Shown here in pieces: positions 12,545 through 24,775 of a DNA stretch of 64,000 nt. This stretch comes from Ligustrum vulgare. Taxonomy: Eukaryota; Streptophyta; Magnoliopsida; Lamiales; Oleaceae. The stretch is taken from positions 32,436,614 to 32,500,613 of the forward strand of contig OY743184.1 in assembly GCA_963555705.1 (NCBI GenBank), written 5' to 3'. A model generated the notes under the pieces. The model did not search any database. It saw only the letters and a program-made list of their open reading frames with translations, and was not told the DNA's origin. Both the position numbers and the translations under genes were made by a program. The number at the start of each line of letters is the position of its first letter. Within the stretch, counting starts at the first letter, position 1.

Positions 12545-14770
12545 TTATTGAAAATAACGGCGAAGGTGGTCCGTGTTCCAAGGATTACATAGAGGTACTC
12601 CAGACAGGTCCTCAATCTTGTATGTTCCGAGTACCACCTCGGCAACGACCTTGTAAGGGCCTTCCCAGTTAGGACCTAGAGTCCCTACTCCTGGCTCCTG
12701 TGTTGAAGGAAGAACCTTTTTGAGGACCAAGTCCCCAATATTAAAGCGTCGGCTCTTCACCCTTTTGTTGTAGTATCGAGCCATCTTTTTCTGGTATTTG
12801 GTCATTACCACTTGGGAATCACTCCGCTTTTCCATGAGGAAATCTAAACCGGCCCTTTGTGCTTCCTCGTTCCTAACATCGTCATAATGAATTTGACGAA
12901 GCGATGGGATTCCGATTTCAACGGGGCATACCGCCTCGGCTCCGTAAGCCAGTGAGAAAGGTGTTTCACCAGTAGCGGTGTGCGAGGTGGTTCGAAGCTC
13001 CCATAACACTTGTGGGAGTTCATCTACCCATGCGCCCTTTCTGAATTCCAACTTCCTTTTCAGGGTATTTTTTATGGTCTTGTTCACCGCTTCGACCTGT
13101 CCGTTGGCCTGTGGGTGATGGGGAGATGAGAACAGCTTCCTAATCCCCAAATCGTCACACAACTCATCCACGCTTCTGTTTTTGAACTGTTTCACATTGT
13201 CACTAATCAGCGAATGTGGTATCCCGAACCGGCATATGATATTTTTCCAAATGAACTTGGTGGTGTTGGCCTCAGTAATCTTCATCAAAGGTTCTGCTTC
13301 GACCCATTTGGTGAAGTAGTCAATTGCTACTATTGCAAAGCAATTGTTACCAGTACCTCTTGGCATAGGACCAATAATGTCAACCCCCCATTTTGTGAAA
13401 GGCCAAGGGCTAGTCACCACAGTTAGTTCGTGATGCGGCTGATGTGGTATGGTCGCGTGTCTTTGGCATTTATCGCACTTACGCACGAAGTCATGAGAAT
13501 CCTTTCGCATAGTAGGCCAAAAATATCCCTGTTTGAGGGCTTTCTGAGCTAGCGATAAAGCCCCGACATGGTTGCCACATATGCCCTCATGGATTTCTCT
13601 CATCACATACTGCCCTTCCTCTAGCCCCACACATCTCAGCAAAGGCGAGGTGTAACTTCGCTTATAAAGTATGTCGTCCAAGAGTATGAAATTCGCGGAG
13701 TATTTCTGCAATTTTCGGGCTGCTTCTGGCTCGTTTGGAACTGCATGATGCTTCAAATAGGCGATCAGGGGGTTCATCCAAGATTCCTCTTCTTCAATCG
13801 TCAAAATCTCTGGTCCTGGCTCAATAGAAGAAGTAAACATGCGCTCAACTGGGATTAGGTTGTGTAACTCCGAATCGCCGCTACCTGCCAATTTGGACAA
13901 AGCATCGGCGTTGGAATTTTCTGTTCTGGGAATGTGTTGCAACTCCATTTTTCCGAAGTGCGCAGCCAAATCTCTTACTCTTTTCAAGTAAGCGACCATA
14001 GAAGGTTCTTTGGCAGAAAATTGCCCGTTGAATTGGCTCACAACAAGCTGCGAATCGCTATTGGCCACTACGGATTTAACCTTCAAGGCTTTTGTAAGTC
14101 TTAACCCGGCTAATAACGCCTCGTATTCGACAACATTGTTTGAGGCTTTGAATTCAAAGTGGATTGCGCTGTGTAATTTAAACCCCTCTGGGCTTACTAA
14201 CAATATCCCTGTGCCGGATCGTCCATCAGCCGAGGACCCATCAACGAACAATTTCCACTCTTGGCTGTTGTCTTGGCTGTCATCCGTGTTATCTACCATT
14301 TCAACCTCAGGGGGATGTGTGAATTCAACTACAAAGTCCGCCAGCGCTTGGCCCTTTACAGTGGTCTGAGGCGTATAATGTAGGTCGAACTGGCTGATTT
14401 CTACAGCCCATTTCAGTAACCTCCCAGAAATGTCCGGTTTTTGCAACACTTGTCTCATGGGAAAGTTGGTGAGCACGTGTATGGAGTGTGATTGAAAGTA
14501 GGGACGAAGTTTACGAGAGGCTGTGATTAACGAGAGAGCAAGTTTTTCCATATCTGGGTAACGCGTCTCGGCGTCCAGCATGGCTTTGCTTACATAATAT
14601 ACTGGCAATTGATTCCCATCCTCCTTTTTGACTAACACTGAGCTAACAACCTCTTTGGATACAGCCAAATATAGGTAGAGTGGCTCGCCAGATTCTGGTT
14701 TTGACAGCAAGGGGGCCGCCCCAGAGATGCTTTTAGGTCGGAAAACACCTGCTCGCATTCCGGCGTTCAT
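12545..14770 (-). pseudogene. Tat pol: RNase H, second RNase H and integrase
   Basis: The 741-residue frame begins in the RT-linked RNase H (YLAVSKEVVSSVLVKKEDG, YVSKAMLDAETRYPDMEKLA). A second, archaeal-type RNase H follows (KLFVDGSSADGRSGTGILL, ASNNVVEYEALLAGLRL, NSDSQLVV, NADALSKLA), which is the Tat hallmark. The integrase has the zinc finger (HEGICGNHVGA...CDKC) and the core D-D-E residues in WGVDIIGP, LISDN and GQVEAVNK. The residue after SDN is Val where the family usually has Gly. The C-terminus ends DHLRRYFQ. The frame joins the RT upstream only through two one-base deletions, so the polyprotein is broken. Confidence 0.9.
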
Positions 14771-15932
14771 TGGAATCGCTTCCCCCCTTTAGGACCTTGA
14801 AAAATGGCAAGCATTTTTCAGTGAATTTTGAGACGAATCGATTCAGGGCCCCAATTCTCCCTGTTAGGCTTCGCACTTCTTTCGAATTCCGAGGCGACTG
14901 CATGTTTAGCAAAGCATTGATTTTGTCTGGATTGGCTTCGATCCCCCTCTTATTCACCATGAATTCGAGGAACTTTCCAGATGCTACCCCAAAGGCACAC
15001 TTCGCTGGGTTGAGTTTCATCCGATACTTCCTCAAAACATCGAATGCCTCTGACAAATGGAGGATGTGATCCGCAGTGACCATGCTTTTGACTAGCATGT
15101 CGTCAACATATACCTCCATGGTGTTCCCCAACTTTTCCGAAAACATGTGGTTCACCAGCCTCTGATAGGTGGCTCCCGCATTTTTCAAGTCAAATGGCAT
15201 AGCTCTATAGCAATAGAGTCCTCTATCTGTGATAAATGAAGTATGCTCCTCATCCGATTCACACATGGGGATTTGATTGTACCCTGAGTAGGCATCCATA
15301 AAGCTTAGCAGCTCGTGCCCTGCCGTGGAGTCAACCAACTGATCAATCCGGGGCAGTGGAAAGCTGTCCTTGGGACATGCCTGGTTCAAGTTGGAGAAAT
15401 CAATGCACACCCGCAGTTTCCCATTGTGTTTTGGCACCAAAACAGGGTTTGATACCCACTTCGGATAGCGGGACTCTCTGATGAAACCATTTTCCAATAG
15501 CTTTATGACCTCGTCTTTCAAGGCCTCGTATTTGTCAGAACTCATAGGTCTTCTCTTTTGCCTATGTCCTGGACATCGGGGATCAATCTGGAGTCTGTGA
15601 CAGGCTTCTTTAGGATCGATCCCAACCATGTCACTGTGTTTCCATGCGAAAACATCAAGATTTTTGAGTAAGAAGCTCTTCAATTTATTTTTGTATTTAA
15701 TTGGTGAGTCTAATCCGATCTGCAATTCCTTGATTGGATCAAATGGGTCTACACCGAAGCATTCTAACCTTTCTGTCGGGGTGGAGCAATTGTCACCTGA
15801 CATTCTTAGGTCCAGATCTGCCAAATCCTCTTCAAGTGTCATTGTCACATCCTTACTTCCCGAAGGCCCTTCACCCAATTTTTCAGGGTCTGGGACAGCC
15901 TCGGTCATGGCTACGTCACTGATCATGTTCAA
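14771..15932 (-). pseudogene. Tat pol: reverse transcriptase
   Basis: The RT palm is well preserved: RRPMSSDKYEALKDEVIKLL, VLVPKHNGKLRVCIDFSNLN, SFMDAYSGYNQIPM, YRAMPFDLKNAGATYQRLVN, and the catalytic YVDD in MEVYVDDMLVKS. The frame is lost at KVLKGG, where a G run (plus-strand CCCCCC near 14784-14790) is one base short. A second G run near 14715-14722 is also one base short and returns translation to the family-like LLSKPESGEPLYLYL. Confidence 0.88.
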
Positions 15933-15950
15933 GCTTCGATCTTGAAACTT

Positions 15951-16592
15951 TCAGATTGCATTTGTGTAACATGCCCGGGATTTTGTTTGGCTTCCCCTTA
16001 CAGTTGCAACGCCATGCTCTGTGGGGAGCTTCATGCAAATGTATTTGGTATGCGTTACAGCCCCCAAGTCAATAAGACCAAGCCTCCAAATCGAACCATG
16101 ATAGGAGGAGATTTTGTCAACCACCAGGAATTCCATAGGGATTCTGGAGAGGGTCGGTGCTTGTCCTACTTCAGTTATGAGGGTTATGGACCCTCTGGGG
16201 GTTATGCTGTCCCCCGTAAATCCGTATATTGGATCAGGGACTGGAATGAGTAGAGTGTTGATCCCCATCTTATCAAAAGTTATCCCGTAAATCACATTTA
16301 CCGAGGAACCATCGTCCACCATCATCCGTGATAGCCCATTCCGAGCCACCACCACTCTGATTACCAATGCGTCGTTGTGCGGGAAGTGCACTCCAACGGC
16401 ATCGTATTGTGTGAATGTGATAGATTCCGTCCGAGGTATCCCAACCGGATGTGAATGGATATGATAATTCACGTTGGCGGGCTGCTTGGCCTCCCTTATA
16501 TACCTCTTTTGGGAGTTTTTTGTGGTCCCACCTGGGTGGGGGCCTCCTAGTATTGTGTCGATTTCACGAATGGTGAGGTCGGCCACAGGCAC
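15951..16592 (-). pseudogene. Tat aspartic protease
   Basis: The protease motif RMMVDDGSSVNVIYG and the later DSITPRGSITLITEVG and FLVVDKISSYHGSIW blocks match Tat-lineage proteases. The usual ILGRP segment is eroded to SIWRLGL. A stop separates it from the RT frame, and gag upstream overlaps it in another frame. Confidence 0.8.
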
Positions 16593-18478
16593 AGGTGGCT
16601 CCCGTGTATCTTTAGCATGTACCGGGGCGGTATCCTGGCCCTTATTCCTGTCTCTTTGACGATTGTCAATTCTTTCCTTAGTTGAGTTCTTCCACGGAGC
16701 TCTCCTATCAGCTCGGTTGAACTTTGGACCACCAGATTTTTGAGTTCTCCCTGTGTCGGGGGGAAAGTCACCCCCCTTCTCCCCTGCGCCTTTTGGTCAG
16801 CTAACATGTGGATTTCCCTGCAATCCTCTGTTGCGTGACCGTAATATCTGTCGTAGGCGCAGTAAGCCCCAATCATGGGCTGTTTTCCACTTCGGCCGCT
16901 TTCCACTCTCCCTTGGGCTGTGGGAGGATTTTGAGAATGGACGTTAGAGTGCAAGTGAGGGATAGCTTCTGTGATTTCTGCTGCAAAGCTAGATCCTGTC
17001 CCCGGAAATGGGTGAGGCGCGCCACCTCGGTTACCGCCAACCCTATCCTTATTTCCTCCTTTTTTGAGGTCCGCTTCATTGGAATATCCAAGGTTATATC
17101 TCCCTTGGGGGGTGGTTATCTCTGGCCCTAGCCATTTCCTCCGATACAATCTCTTCCTTCATCAGGTCCACCAGGGTATTGTAATCCCTTGGTTTCCTGC
17201 TCCGGACATCCCTCCAGAACATGCTGGTCATATCTAGTCCTCCTTTTAAAGCGGAAAACATCTCCGATTCTGTGATATTTTCGCAGATATGCATCTCTTA
17301 AGTAAATCTAGCTAGGTAACTTTTCAGAGACTCGTCCTTTCCTTGCCTCAGATCCTGAAGGCGTTGGAGCGGGAGCTGTCCAGGCCTGGAGGAAACAAAG
17401 TCATTTTTAAAAGCCGTCTTCATATCTCTCCAACTGTGGATGCTTCCAGGAGGGAGTTTTTTTATACCATCGTATGGCACTTCCCTCGAGGGTTAGAGCA
17501 AAGGCTTTACATTTCAGTGCCGGGGTGGCTCCGGCTATTTCCATGCTGGCGCGGTAATTTAACAGGTGATCATCAGGATCACCTCGGCCAAAGTATTTTG
17601 CTATTTCTGGCATCTCAAAGTCAGGGGGTACGAGGCATCTACGGAGGCCCTCTGTGAAGGAACTTACTTCCTCTTCGTCATCCAACTCGTATGACGGCAG
17701 CTCGCTGTTCTCGTCATGACCGGAATACTCCGGATCACGGTATTGGCCATAGAGTGGCGGAGTGTATTCCTGCCTTTGTGGTGGTGGAACACGGCTGTAG
17801 TTTGGCCTTTCATGGCTCTGTAATTAGTTGCGAGGATTAGTCCGAACTACTTCGGATCTTCTTTCCTGCCTATTCCTAGGCTATTCCTAGACCCTACGAT
17901 AAGGCTTCTTCAGCGGGTCGCTCGCGCCTATTTCTAGGCTCTGCGGCGTTGTGCCGACCTGGGTTCGTTTGTCCCCGTCGTTGGCCCCTGAATAACCCTC
18001 CTATTCGGCTGAAAATACTGCCGGATTTTGCGGGAGAAGCCTCCCTGCGTCTAGCTGGGAGTGGGTTTTGTTCTTCATGTGCTTCATGTTCTAGGTCTCG
18101 CTCGTAGAAGGGCTCGGATTCCACCTCGGCATATGTCTGTGGATCTTGATAATAATACAAGACACTGGCCGCCTCGGATGGTGAATAATGTGGCTGTGAG
18201 TATTACTGAGGCATCACGGGTTCATTCATAACATACCCTCTGGCCATAAAGGCATTCATTGCAGCAGTCTGTTCTATCTGCTGCTTCTGCATTTCTAACA
18301 TTTGGGCCGCCATGCGCGTCATATCTCGCATCATGCGACGATTACGGTGCCGGCGAGGTGGGTTAGGTTGGGCCACTTTTTCATTGGCGTTTTCATGAAG
18401 TCCCTGAGGAACCTCGCCCTCGCTGTGTTGGCCACTCCTTCCCCTACGGGGATTAACATCACCATCACTTTCGTTCAT
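16547..18478 (-). pseudogene. Tat gag
   Basis: ATG is at 18478. The N-terminus is charged (RRHRNRRMMRDMTRMAAQ), with TAA at 18203-18205 and TAG at 17894-17896. The gag core spans 17094-17685 in several frames (EIAKYFGRGDPDDHLLNYRA, FALTLEGSAIRWYKKT, SIHSWRDMKTAFKNDF, LPLQRLQDLRQGKDESLKSY, FSALKGGLDMTSMFWRDVRS). A zinc-knuckle-like segment YCAYDRYYGHATEDC is at about 16840-16885. At least three frame changes make it non-functional. Confidence 0.82.
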
Positions 18479-18534
18479 GTTTAGGGAAATTCCTTAATCT
18501 TATCTTGTCTTTCAAAGATGAGTGGACCTTCGTT

Positions 18535-18795
18535 TCAAAAATCCTTGCCTTTTTTAAGGTTATTGAACTTATGTTTCAAAGCTCTTTACGCCTTTTTCAA
18601 GAGTGTTAAACTTATGTTTCAAAGTTTTTACCTTTTTTCAAGGTTATCACACTTATATTTCAAAGTTATTACCTTTTTCAAGGCCAACCAGCTTATCTTT
18701 CAAAGTTCTTACCTTTTTCAAGGCCAACCAGCTTATCTTTCAAAGCTCTTACCTTTTTCAAGGCCAACCAGCTTATCTTTCAAAGCTCTTTGCAG
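18535..18795. repeat. About 40-bp tandem repeats in Tat leader
   Basis: Roughly six degenerate units are built on TTTCAAAG...TTACCTTTTTCAAGG. The last three carry an identical GGCCAACCAGCTTATC core (near 18682, 18722 and 18762). They lie between the primer site and the gag start on the minus strand, so in the 5' untranslated leader. Confidence 0.85.
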
Positions 18796-18892
18796 TTATC
18801 CGCTCCTTTGTAAGAGGTCATTCGTCCTTTTTCTAGGACTACCTTTTTATGTGTGGCTTTTTACCATGTGTTTTCGCGGTTAGCAGTATGGC

Positions 18893-18910
18893 TTCCCACA
18901 GACGGCGCCA
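18893..18910 (-). other. Primer-binding site of Tat element
   Basis: On the minus strand TGGCGCCGTCTGTGGGAA lies three bases inside the 5' LTR. The first nine bases equal the tRNA-Asp complement, and the full 18-mer is common in gypsy elements. Confidence 0.8.
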
Positions 18911-18913
18911 AAA

Positions 18914-19598
18914 TGTTGACCACAAAATCCAGTTGGACCTTGGACCAACACGTCTCAGCTCCTCCCTCTTGAACACGTGGATCTCCTGCGCACTAGGATA
19001 AACAATCAGCTTGCAAAGGGGGCCGAGGTGACTTCCGTTTGCACTCCGATGCCTAAGTCAGTACTCATTTTAGGCGAATATATATATATATATATATATA
19101 TTGGGTGCGGGAAATATAAGTGTGTAAAAGAGAGAAAAGGGAGTGAGAGAAGTATATTGTTAAGAGTGAGAAATTGCTAACCCCCCACTTGGAGACAATC
19201 GTGCTTTATTTATAGAGGAACTTGTTATCTCAGATCACGACACGTGGCATACTTTACACTTGTCATCGCCCTAGCTCATGGAGGTGACAACCTTGCTTTT
19301 CAAACGTAATCATTGCTACATTTCGTAGGGGATGGGCGCCTGTCACGTCTTGGTAAAGGCAGTGTCCCATCACTGACTCCATCTCTCTTCTGGTTAACGC
19401 CATAAAGCGCCCCGGCTGAGTATAAAGCACATCGGCTAAGCGTTAACCAGGTCGACTAAAGAGGTTTGCTTGACATACCACCTCGGCATTCATCCCAAGG
19501 TGATATTTTAGGCCTTAGCTGCGGGTCAAGGTCCATTGGGCCACTATTGGGCCTTTGCTGGTGGATCACTGTACCTTTCTTTGGGCCCGAATTCAACA
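18914..19598 (-). mobile_element. Tat element 5' LTR
   Basis: The 685-bp LTR pairs with 7361-8036. It carries an extra 12-13-bp duplication (GGGCCACTATT near 19538-19550) absent from its partner. Confidence 0.88.
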
Positions 19599-21058
19599 AA
19601 AACCATTAAAACCATGTTTGCATCATGGCAGCCCCATTGCAAGGCCACTGCAGGCCATTGCACCCAGAAACTGTCTCACGTCACCTACTTCTTCACATTG
19701 TTTCATGACCCTATTGATCTTCAAATGAGCTGAATTTTTAATATGTTGTCAACCATGTTGTGAAATTTAACATATCAAAAGATGACTCAGGAAAATTTGT
19801 GTTTTTCTAGGCGATGTCAAGGCTTGAATATGTGTGGTCGACCAATTTTGAAAATTCAAAATTTTGCTTTAACTTTAGTTTGGGGGTGTGGTACTGAACT
19901 TCCATTATTCTTATTGGTGTTTATAACTTCTAATGTTACTTATCTCTTATTTGCAAGGTAAACACTAATCAAGACACATCCAATCAAGTTGGGCAGAGCA
20001 AGAATAGGGTCAAATTCATCCAACATCATTTCAAATGGAAGCATCAAGGCAACAAAGCATCTACATTTCACCTGGGAAGTTCTCGTTCTCTCTTCTTTGT
20101 CTTGTATTACATTTTTTAAATATTTTTGACAAACATTGAGGACAATGTTTCTTTCTAGTTTGGGGGTGGAGAATTTCATTTATATCAATTGCTTCCATAC
20201 TCTTTGAATATTCTCGTTCTATTTCTATTGGGATAAAAAAAATTGAAAACTTTGTTGACATGTTTATTGCCTAGGATGTAGTATGAATCAATTTGTGTTT
20301 AGGCTTGAAAATCGGACAACATGAAAGCATGAACTTATTTTGAATTAGTCATGTTTTACTAGATTCATATTCATTGCGCACATAGCCAGCGTTGGATAAT
20401 TGCTTGTGTTGGGGATTTTGTTTAATACATGTGGGGCAAAGTTTATGTAATTTGAACTTAGGAATGACTTGAAAATCCTTGAACTTAGATCATTTGACAT
20501 CCCATCCCTAAATTAGAACCAATCATGCTCAAAGGCAAGTTTGGGGGTAGAATGGTTGGAATTTGTATGTATTGATGGGTTGGAGGTCTGTGGTTCTTGA
20601 TTTTGCACTTTAGTTACTGCAATTTGGTCAACTAGTATAAACCATATCCAACATAAAAACAAAAAAATGCTGAAGGTCTTATTCCGCTCTTCAAATGCCT
20701 TTTTGACTTGAGTAAGTAAGTCCGAGAGGTCTTTCAAACCTGGTGCCCTAATGGCAACTGGCTTGGGAGTCATCGACCTAAAGCTCGCTACAAGGGTCAA
20801 TTAGAAAGCAAGTACGGAGAGTGGACCTACACATAAGACATTAAAACATCTTTAACTTTTCTGTTTAAGCCTTTATGACTCAGGCAAGTACGTTTGAGGG
20901 GTTCTTTGAACCTGGTACCCTAAAGCCAACTGGTTTGGGAGTTGTTGATCTGAAAGCCTGCTACAGGGGTCATATAAAAAGCAAGTATGAAAAGTTCTAC
21001 ACAAAGATGGTAAAAGACAGGGACAATTAAAAGAAAAAGTCGTCCATCAAAAGAAAAA

Positions 21059-21098
<40 letters not shown>

Positions 21099-21603
21099 GC
21101 ATGGTATAAGCTTAGTTGACTGAGCTGTGGTGGCTGAGGTTGTAGAATTGGGGTCTGCTTTCTTTTGATTTGTTATGCATGCATATTTCTGATTCTGACT
21201 GCCTTGTGTGGAAAAAGTAAAGAATATTTTTAGAACCCACATAGATAAAAACCCGGGATGTGAGAGAAAAGCAGAAAGTGGTGATCATCCATGAGCGTTG
21301 AAAGAAATTTTATTAGAAATCATAGATTGACCACATGGGATTCGGGCTTGAATATGCATAATGAGCCACACAAAGTTTTAGTATATCTTTTGCATGAGTA
21401 TGCGTTTAACGTTGGCTATTCACACACACACTTGAAAACCTGGCATGATATAACTAGAAATTATTTTGCATTGTTGTTCATAACTCTTACTGAAGCTTGA
21501 ATTGATTTGGACTATGAAGGCATATGGTGAACATGTTGACACAACAAAAAGATTTGTTCTTTTATTTCTTTGACTTTGTAGTTTATTATCCATTGTTCGA
21601 GGA
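19599..21603 (+). mobile_element. Athila-like element, non-coding 3' region
   Basis: This resumes the interrupted Athila-like element. It shows no coding sequence. It has three AGTTTGGGGGT-type phrases (19878, 20158 and 20528) and two copies of a block reading GTGCCCTAATGGCAACTGG...GGGAGTCATCGACCTAAAGC (20690-20820 and 20880-20990). An (AT)n tract lies at 21061-21096. It ends at TTGTTCGAGGA without polypurine tract or LTR. Confidence 0.65.
21061..21096. repeat. (AT)n microsatellite
   Basis: This is an uninterrupted run of about 18 AT dinucleotides. Confidence 0.95.
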
Positions 21604-22735
21604 AGGTGGACGATAGACAATAACTCCACTAAACACAGCTTACAACTTTTATCGTACTGTGCGCTTTTTGGGGTGGAAAAGAGGAAAAGTGCCCGCTAGA
21701 ATTTTCTTTCATAATCACATATCCATCTCCCCGCGTCAAGTAAATCATCACACCTATGATCCAATTAATTGGGAGAGAATCAATAGATTCTTTTTCGGGA
21801 GAGATTCATCCTTCCCAAATTTGCTTTTTTGGGGTTGAGTTGAAGCCTTCTATTCCAATTCATCAGTGGTGAAGGCTCGTTAATAGCAAATAAGGTTTGT
21901 GAAGCCAACCTGACTACAGTAATTGAGATACCCAAGAAAGACCTTTCTCTCGAGCAAATTACAATCATTTGAGAATATTAGGATGTATTTTGGACTACTA
22001 TTATGATCAACCACCTAAAAGGGAGATTGAATTCATCATTAACTTAGCGTCTAGAACACCCCAGTATCCAAGGCACAATATCGAATGCTCATGCAGCATT
22101 TATGGACTTAATACATCGAGTCTTCAAAGAATATATGGATCAATTTGTCATAGTCTTCATTAATGACACATTGACCTTTTCGAGCTTCGAGGAAGAACAT
22201 GAAAGATATTTGAGAATTGTGGTTCAAAAACTTAGAGAAGAGAAGTTATTTGCTTAGTTTAAGAAGTGTGAATTCTGGCTAGATAGAATTATATTCTTGG
22301 GGGCATACTGTATCAATGGATTGATGCACTTCGAAACTGGCCTACGCCGTCTAATGTTAGAGAAGTCCGTAGCTTCCTTGGATTAACTGGTTACTCCGAA
22401 GTTGTCAAGGGATTTTCTAAGATTGACTCACCTTTGATAGATTGACCAGAAATGATACAACAATTGGGTCTATCCTAATAATTCCACATGGTAATGAAGG
22501 ATTGGTCATCTATAGTGGTGCTTCATTGAAAGGGATTGGTTGTCTTCTTATCCAACATGACAAGTTAATTGCTTGCGCTTCAAGGCAACTGAAGGAGTAT
22601 GATAAAAATTACCCAACTCATGATCGTGAGTTGGCGGCTATCATATTTGCATTAGAGATATGGAGGTACTATCTTTATAGGGTGAGATGTGAGATCTACA
22701 CCTATCTTTATAGGGTGAGATGTGAGATCTACACC
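21604..22735 (+). pseudogene. Tekay/Del-like gypsy pol fragment, copy A
   Basis: This is decayed RT and RNase H sequence: QPPKREIEFIINLAS near 22010, HRVFKEYMDQFVIVFIND near 22105-22160 (the RT YxDD box has become FIND), then [20 protein letters not shown] and [19 protein letters not shown] (22530-22665). Stops and frame changes are frequent. The same sequence occurs at 33487-34566. Here it stops abruptly after a duplicated 33-mer. Confidence 0.75.
22670..22735. repeat. 33-bp exact tandem duplication
   Basis: Two identical 33-bp units (22670-22702 and 22703-22735) begin TATCTTTATAGGG and end ATCTACACC. The homologous copy at 34533-34565 has the unit once, so this is a local duplication at the breakpoint. 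Confidence 0.95.
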
Positions 22736-23421
22736 GCGCCTCTTCCTCTCGCAATCAGTTTCAGCCGTGTCCGAATGGAAAAAGAAGAATCTGGTACGTA
22801 TCCTGTGTCGGTATTCGTGTCGTGTCGTGTCGTGTCGACACGGGTACGACACCATTTTTGGCGAGTCCGAGCTTCATAGGCATTTCTATGACTCTTAGTA
22901 ACTTATATCTTTATGTTTTGAGGACATGTATAATGTTTACAAACAAGTGCTCAATTTTTAGCTTGAACATAAAGATCTTTCAAGTATATTTCTCTTAATT
23001 TATATATAGATAAATATGAAGTTATTATTATTGTTTACACATTTCATGTACAATTAAGTTTTATTAGGCTCTGTTTTGTAATACTGTAGTAATTATAAAT
23101 TGATTTATTTATGTTTTTAAGGTAAAATGCGTGGTTGAAAAGTAGAGAGAGAAAATGTGTGATGAAAAAGTTTTTTGAGAAATTGTGTTACTTATAACTT
23201 GTTTTATAAATTTCAATGATGATTGCGTTAAAGAACAAAGACTTAATTTTAACATTTTTTTTGTTTACCAAATTTTGCATTATAGATTATCATTTAACCA
23301 GATATTTGTAGAACATTTCTTGTTACAAATATATTTTTTATGTTTACTAAACGTAGGTTTACCATATATAATCGCTATCGGCATTGTTTTATTTTGCACA
23401 GAAAACATAGAAATAGAATTA
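22736..23421. other. Unassigned AT-rich segment
   Basis: I recognise no gene. A GTGTC-rich stretch (22806-22850) includes four GTGTC units and CGTGTCGACACG, a palindrome. A GGCTCTGTTT motif after TTA at 23064-23066 resembles the left end of a Tourist-type MITE, but no matching right end is visible. Confidence 0.5.
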
Positions 23422-23594
23422 TGTTGTAAATATTATATTGTATTAGTGAATGACAGTTGTACCCCTAAAACCCTAGGTATTATTACCTTATGTATCACTT
23501 ATTCTCCCTATATATATGGGGGTTTTGATTCATAATAATATATAAGTTTATTGGTGTCTCTAATTTTCTCTCTTTTTCTCTCTAGTTTATAACA
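23422..23594 (+). mobile_element. Copia 5' LTR
   Basis: It runs from TGTTGTAAATATT to TTTATAACA, 173 bp, with a possible TATA-like TATATATATGGGGG near 23510. The partner LTR lies at 27698-27858. Confidence 0.85.
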
Positions 23595-23954
23595 CGTTAT
23601 CAGCACGAGTCTCTATCAAATTGAGTTAGAATTTTCTTTTTCAAAATCTCATATACCAAAATATTAGTTAGAAGGTAAAATCATGTGCGTCGAAATCAAT
23701 TTGACAGCATATGAATTTTTTTGTTTCGATCGTGGTTGAATTGTTCCAATTCCAAGAGGTTGCTTCAATTCCAATAATTGTTCCAATTTCATCTGCCTCC
23801 ATACTCCAACCAATAATTTGTGCTCGTGTAACAATTGTGACTTGGATGCAAGTCAAGTTCTGCTCCATACTCCATACATTAACTTTTTTTTTTTATGTGT
23901 GTTTAATGTATATAATTATTTTGTTGTTTAATTTTTTTTAAGTTGATTATTCAT

Positions 23955-24775
23955 TATGTTGTTGCTCGCGAAGTGGCACAACAATACATTAATATTCCAG
24001 AAGAATATTAATCATAGAATTGATTATTATTCGTTGTTGCTCCTGAAGTAGCACAACATCATAATTAATATTCCAGAAGAATATTATTTGCTCCCGAAGA
24101 GTATAAATTAAATTTTCAATATTCCAGAAGAATATTGATTTATTATTCTTGAATAATCGAAATTTTAGAACTATAATTATTCTAGAAGAATAATTTGTGG
24201 TTGCTCCTGAAGCAGCACAATTTTTATTATAATAATATTCGTAAAGAATATTAATTGCTCCTGAAGAGCATAATTTTGAAAGATTTATTATTCAATTGCT
24301 CCAGAAGAGCAAATATCTAAAATCTTTATAAATAATTTGTTGTTACTCCTGAAGTAGTACAACATTATAATTAATATCCTAGAAGGATGTTATTTGCTCC
24401 TGAAGAGCATGAATTATAATTTTCAATATTCTAGAAGAATATTGATTTATTATTTATTTTGGAAGAATCATAGTTTTATCTCATATGAAATATAATATTG
24501 GAATATAATTTGCTCTCGGAGAGCCCAATATTATGAGATATGTTATTAATTTGATATTACAATATTCCGGAAGAATATTGACATATTGATTTTGAATGAG
24601 TAATAGAAACGTGCTTTTCGAAGTAGCATATGTTTCAAAAAATATCTCATTTGAGTTCATGTTTATCCCTGAAGGAAAACATATAACTTATGTCATAAGG
24701 ATATTGATTAGTTTGACTACTTGAATAATATATGATTATATCTTATATTGAACCAGAAGTTCAATTTAATTTTAT
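23955..24775. repeat. Array of short hairpins with CCTGAAG/CCAGAAG loops
   Basis: About twenty inverted repeats with 5-10-bp arms lie in 820 bp, each centred on a loop close to C(C/A)(T/A)GAAG. Two stem classes roughly alternate: AATATTC...GAATATT (for example 23988-24012, 24066-24086 and 24117-24137, all perfect) and TTGCTC...GAGCAA-like (for example 24035-24056, 24253-24270 and 24295-24311). More follow with other stems, for example GAACCAGAAGTTC at 24750. Confidence 0.85.

Larger units (their letters stand above)
7361..19598 (-). mobile_element. Tat-lineage Ty3/gypsy element with antisense gene
   Basis: This complete-length but mutated element lies on the minus strand, inserted in the Athila-like element. 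The LTRs (7361-8036 and 18914-19598) begin TGTTGA and end TTCAACA. Flanking 5-mers AAAAT (7356-7360) and AAAAC (19599-19603) are a likely duplication with one mismatch. On the minus strand the order is 5' LTR, primer site, gag, protease, RT, dual RNase H, integrase, then an antisense gene, then the 3' LTR. Dual RNase H plus an antisense ORF after pol is the known Tat/Grande layout. By eye the LTRs differ at about 17 positions plus one 12-13-bp indel, so the insertion is not very recent. Confidence 0.88.
2199..21603 (+). mobile_element. Athila-like Ty3/gypsy element, nested and 3'-truncated
   Basis: The element starts with TGATAAGTGTATTTTATACG at 2199. It has a 5' LTR, a tRNA-Asp-type primer site, gag and protease, and a long non-coding 3' region rich in GTTTGGGGGT phrases. 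A Tat-lineage element (7361-19598) splits it. Bases 2194-2198 read AGGTA and 21604-21608 read AGGTG, a likely target-site duplication with one mismatch; the homologous copy at 33481-33495 has the motif once. The right end stops at TTGTTCGAGGA, which is where such elements usually continue into a polypurine tract and 3' LTR. The RT, RNase H and integrase domains are absent, so the element could not move on its own. Confidence 0.75.
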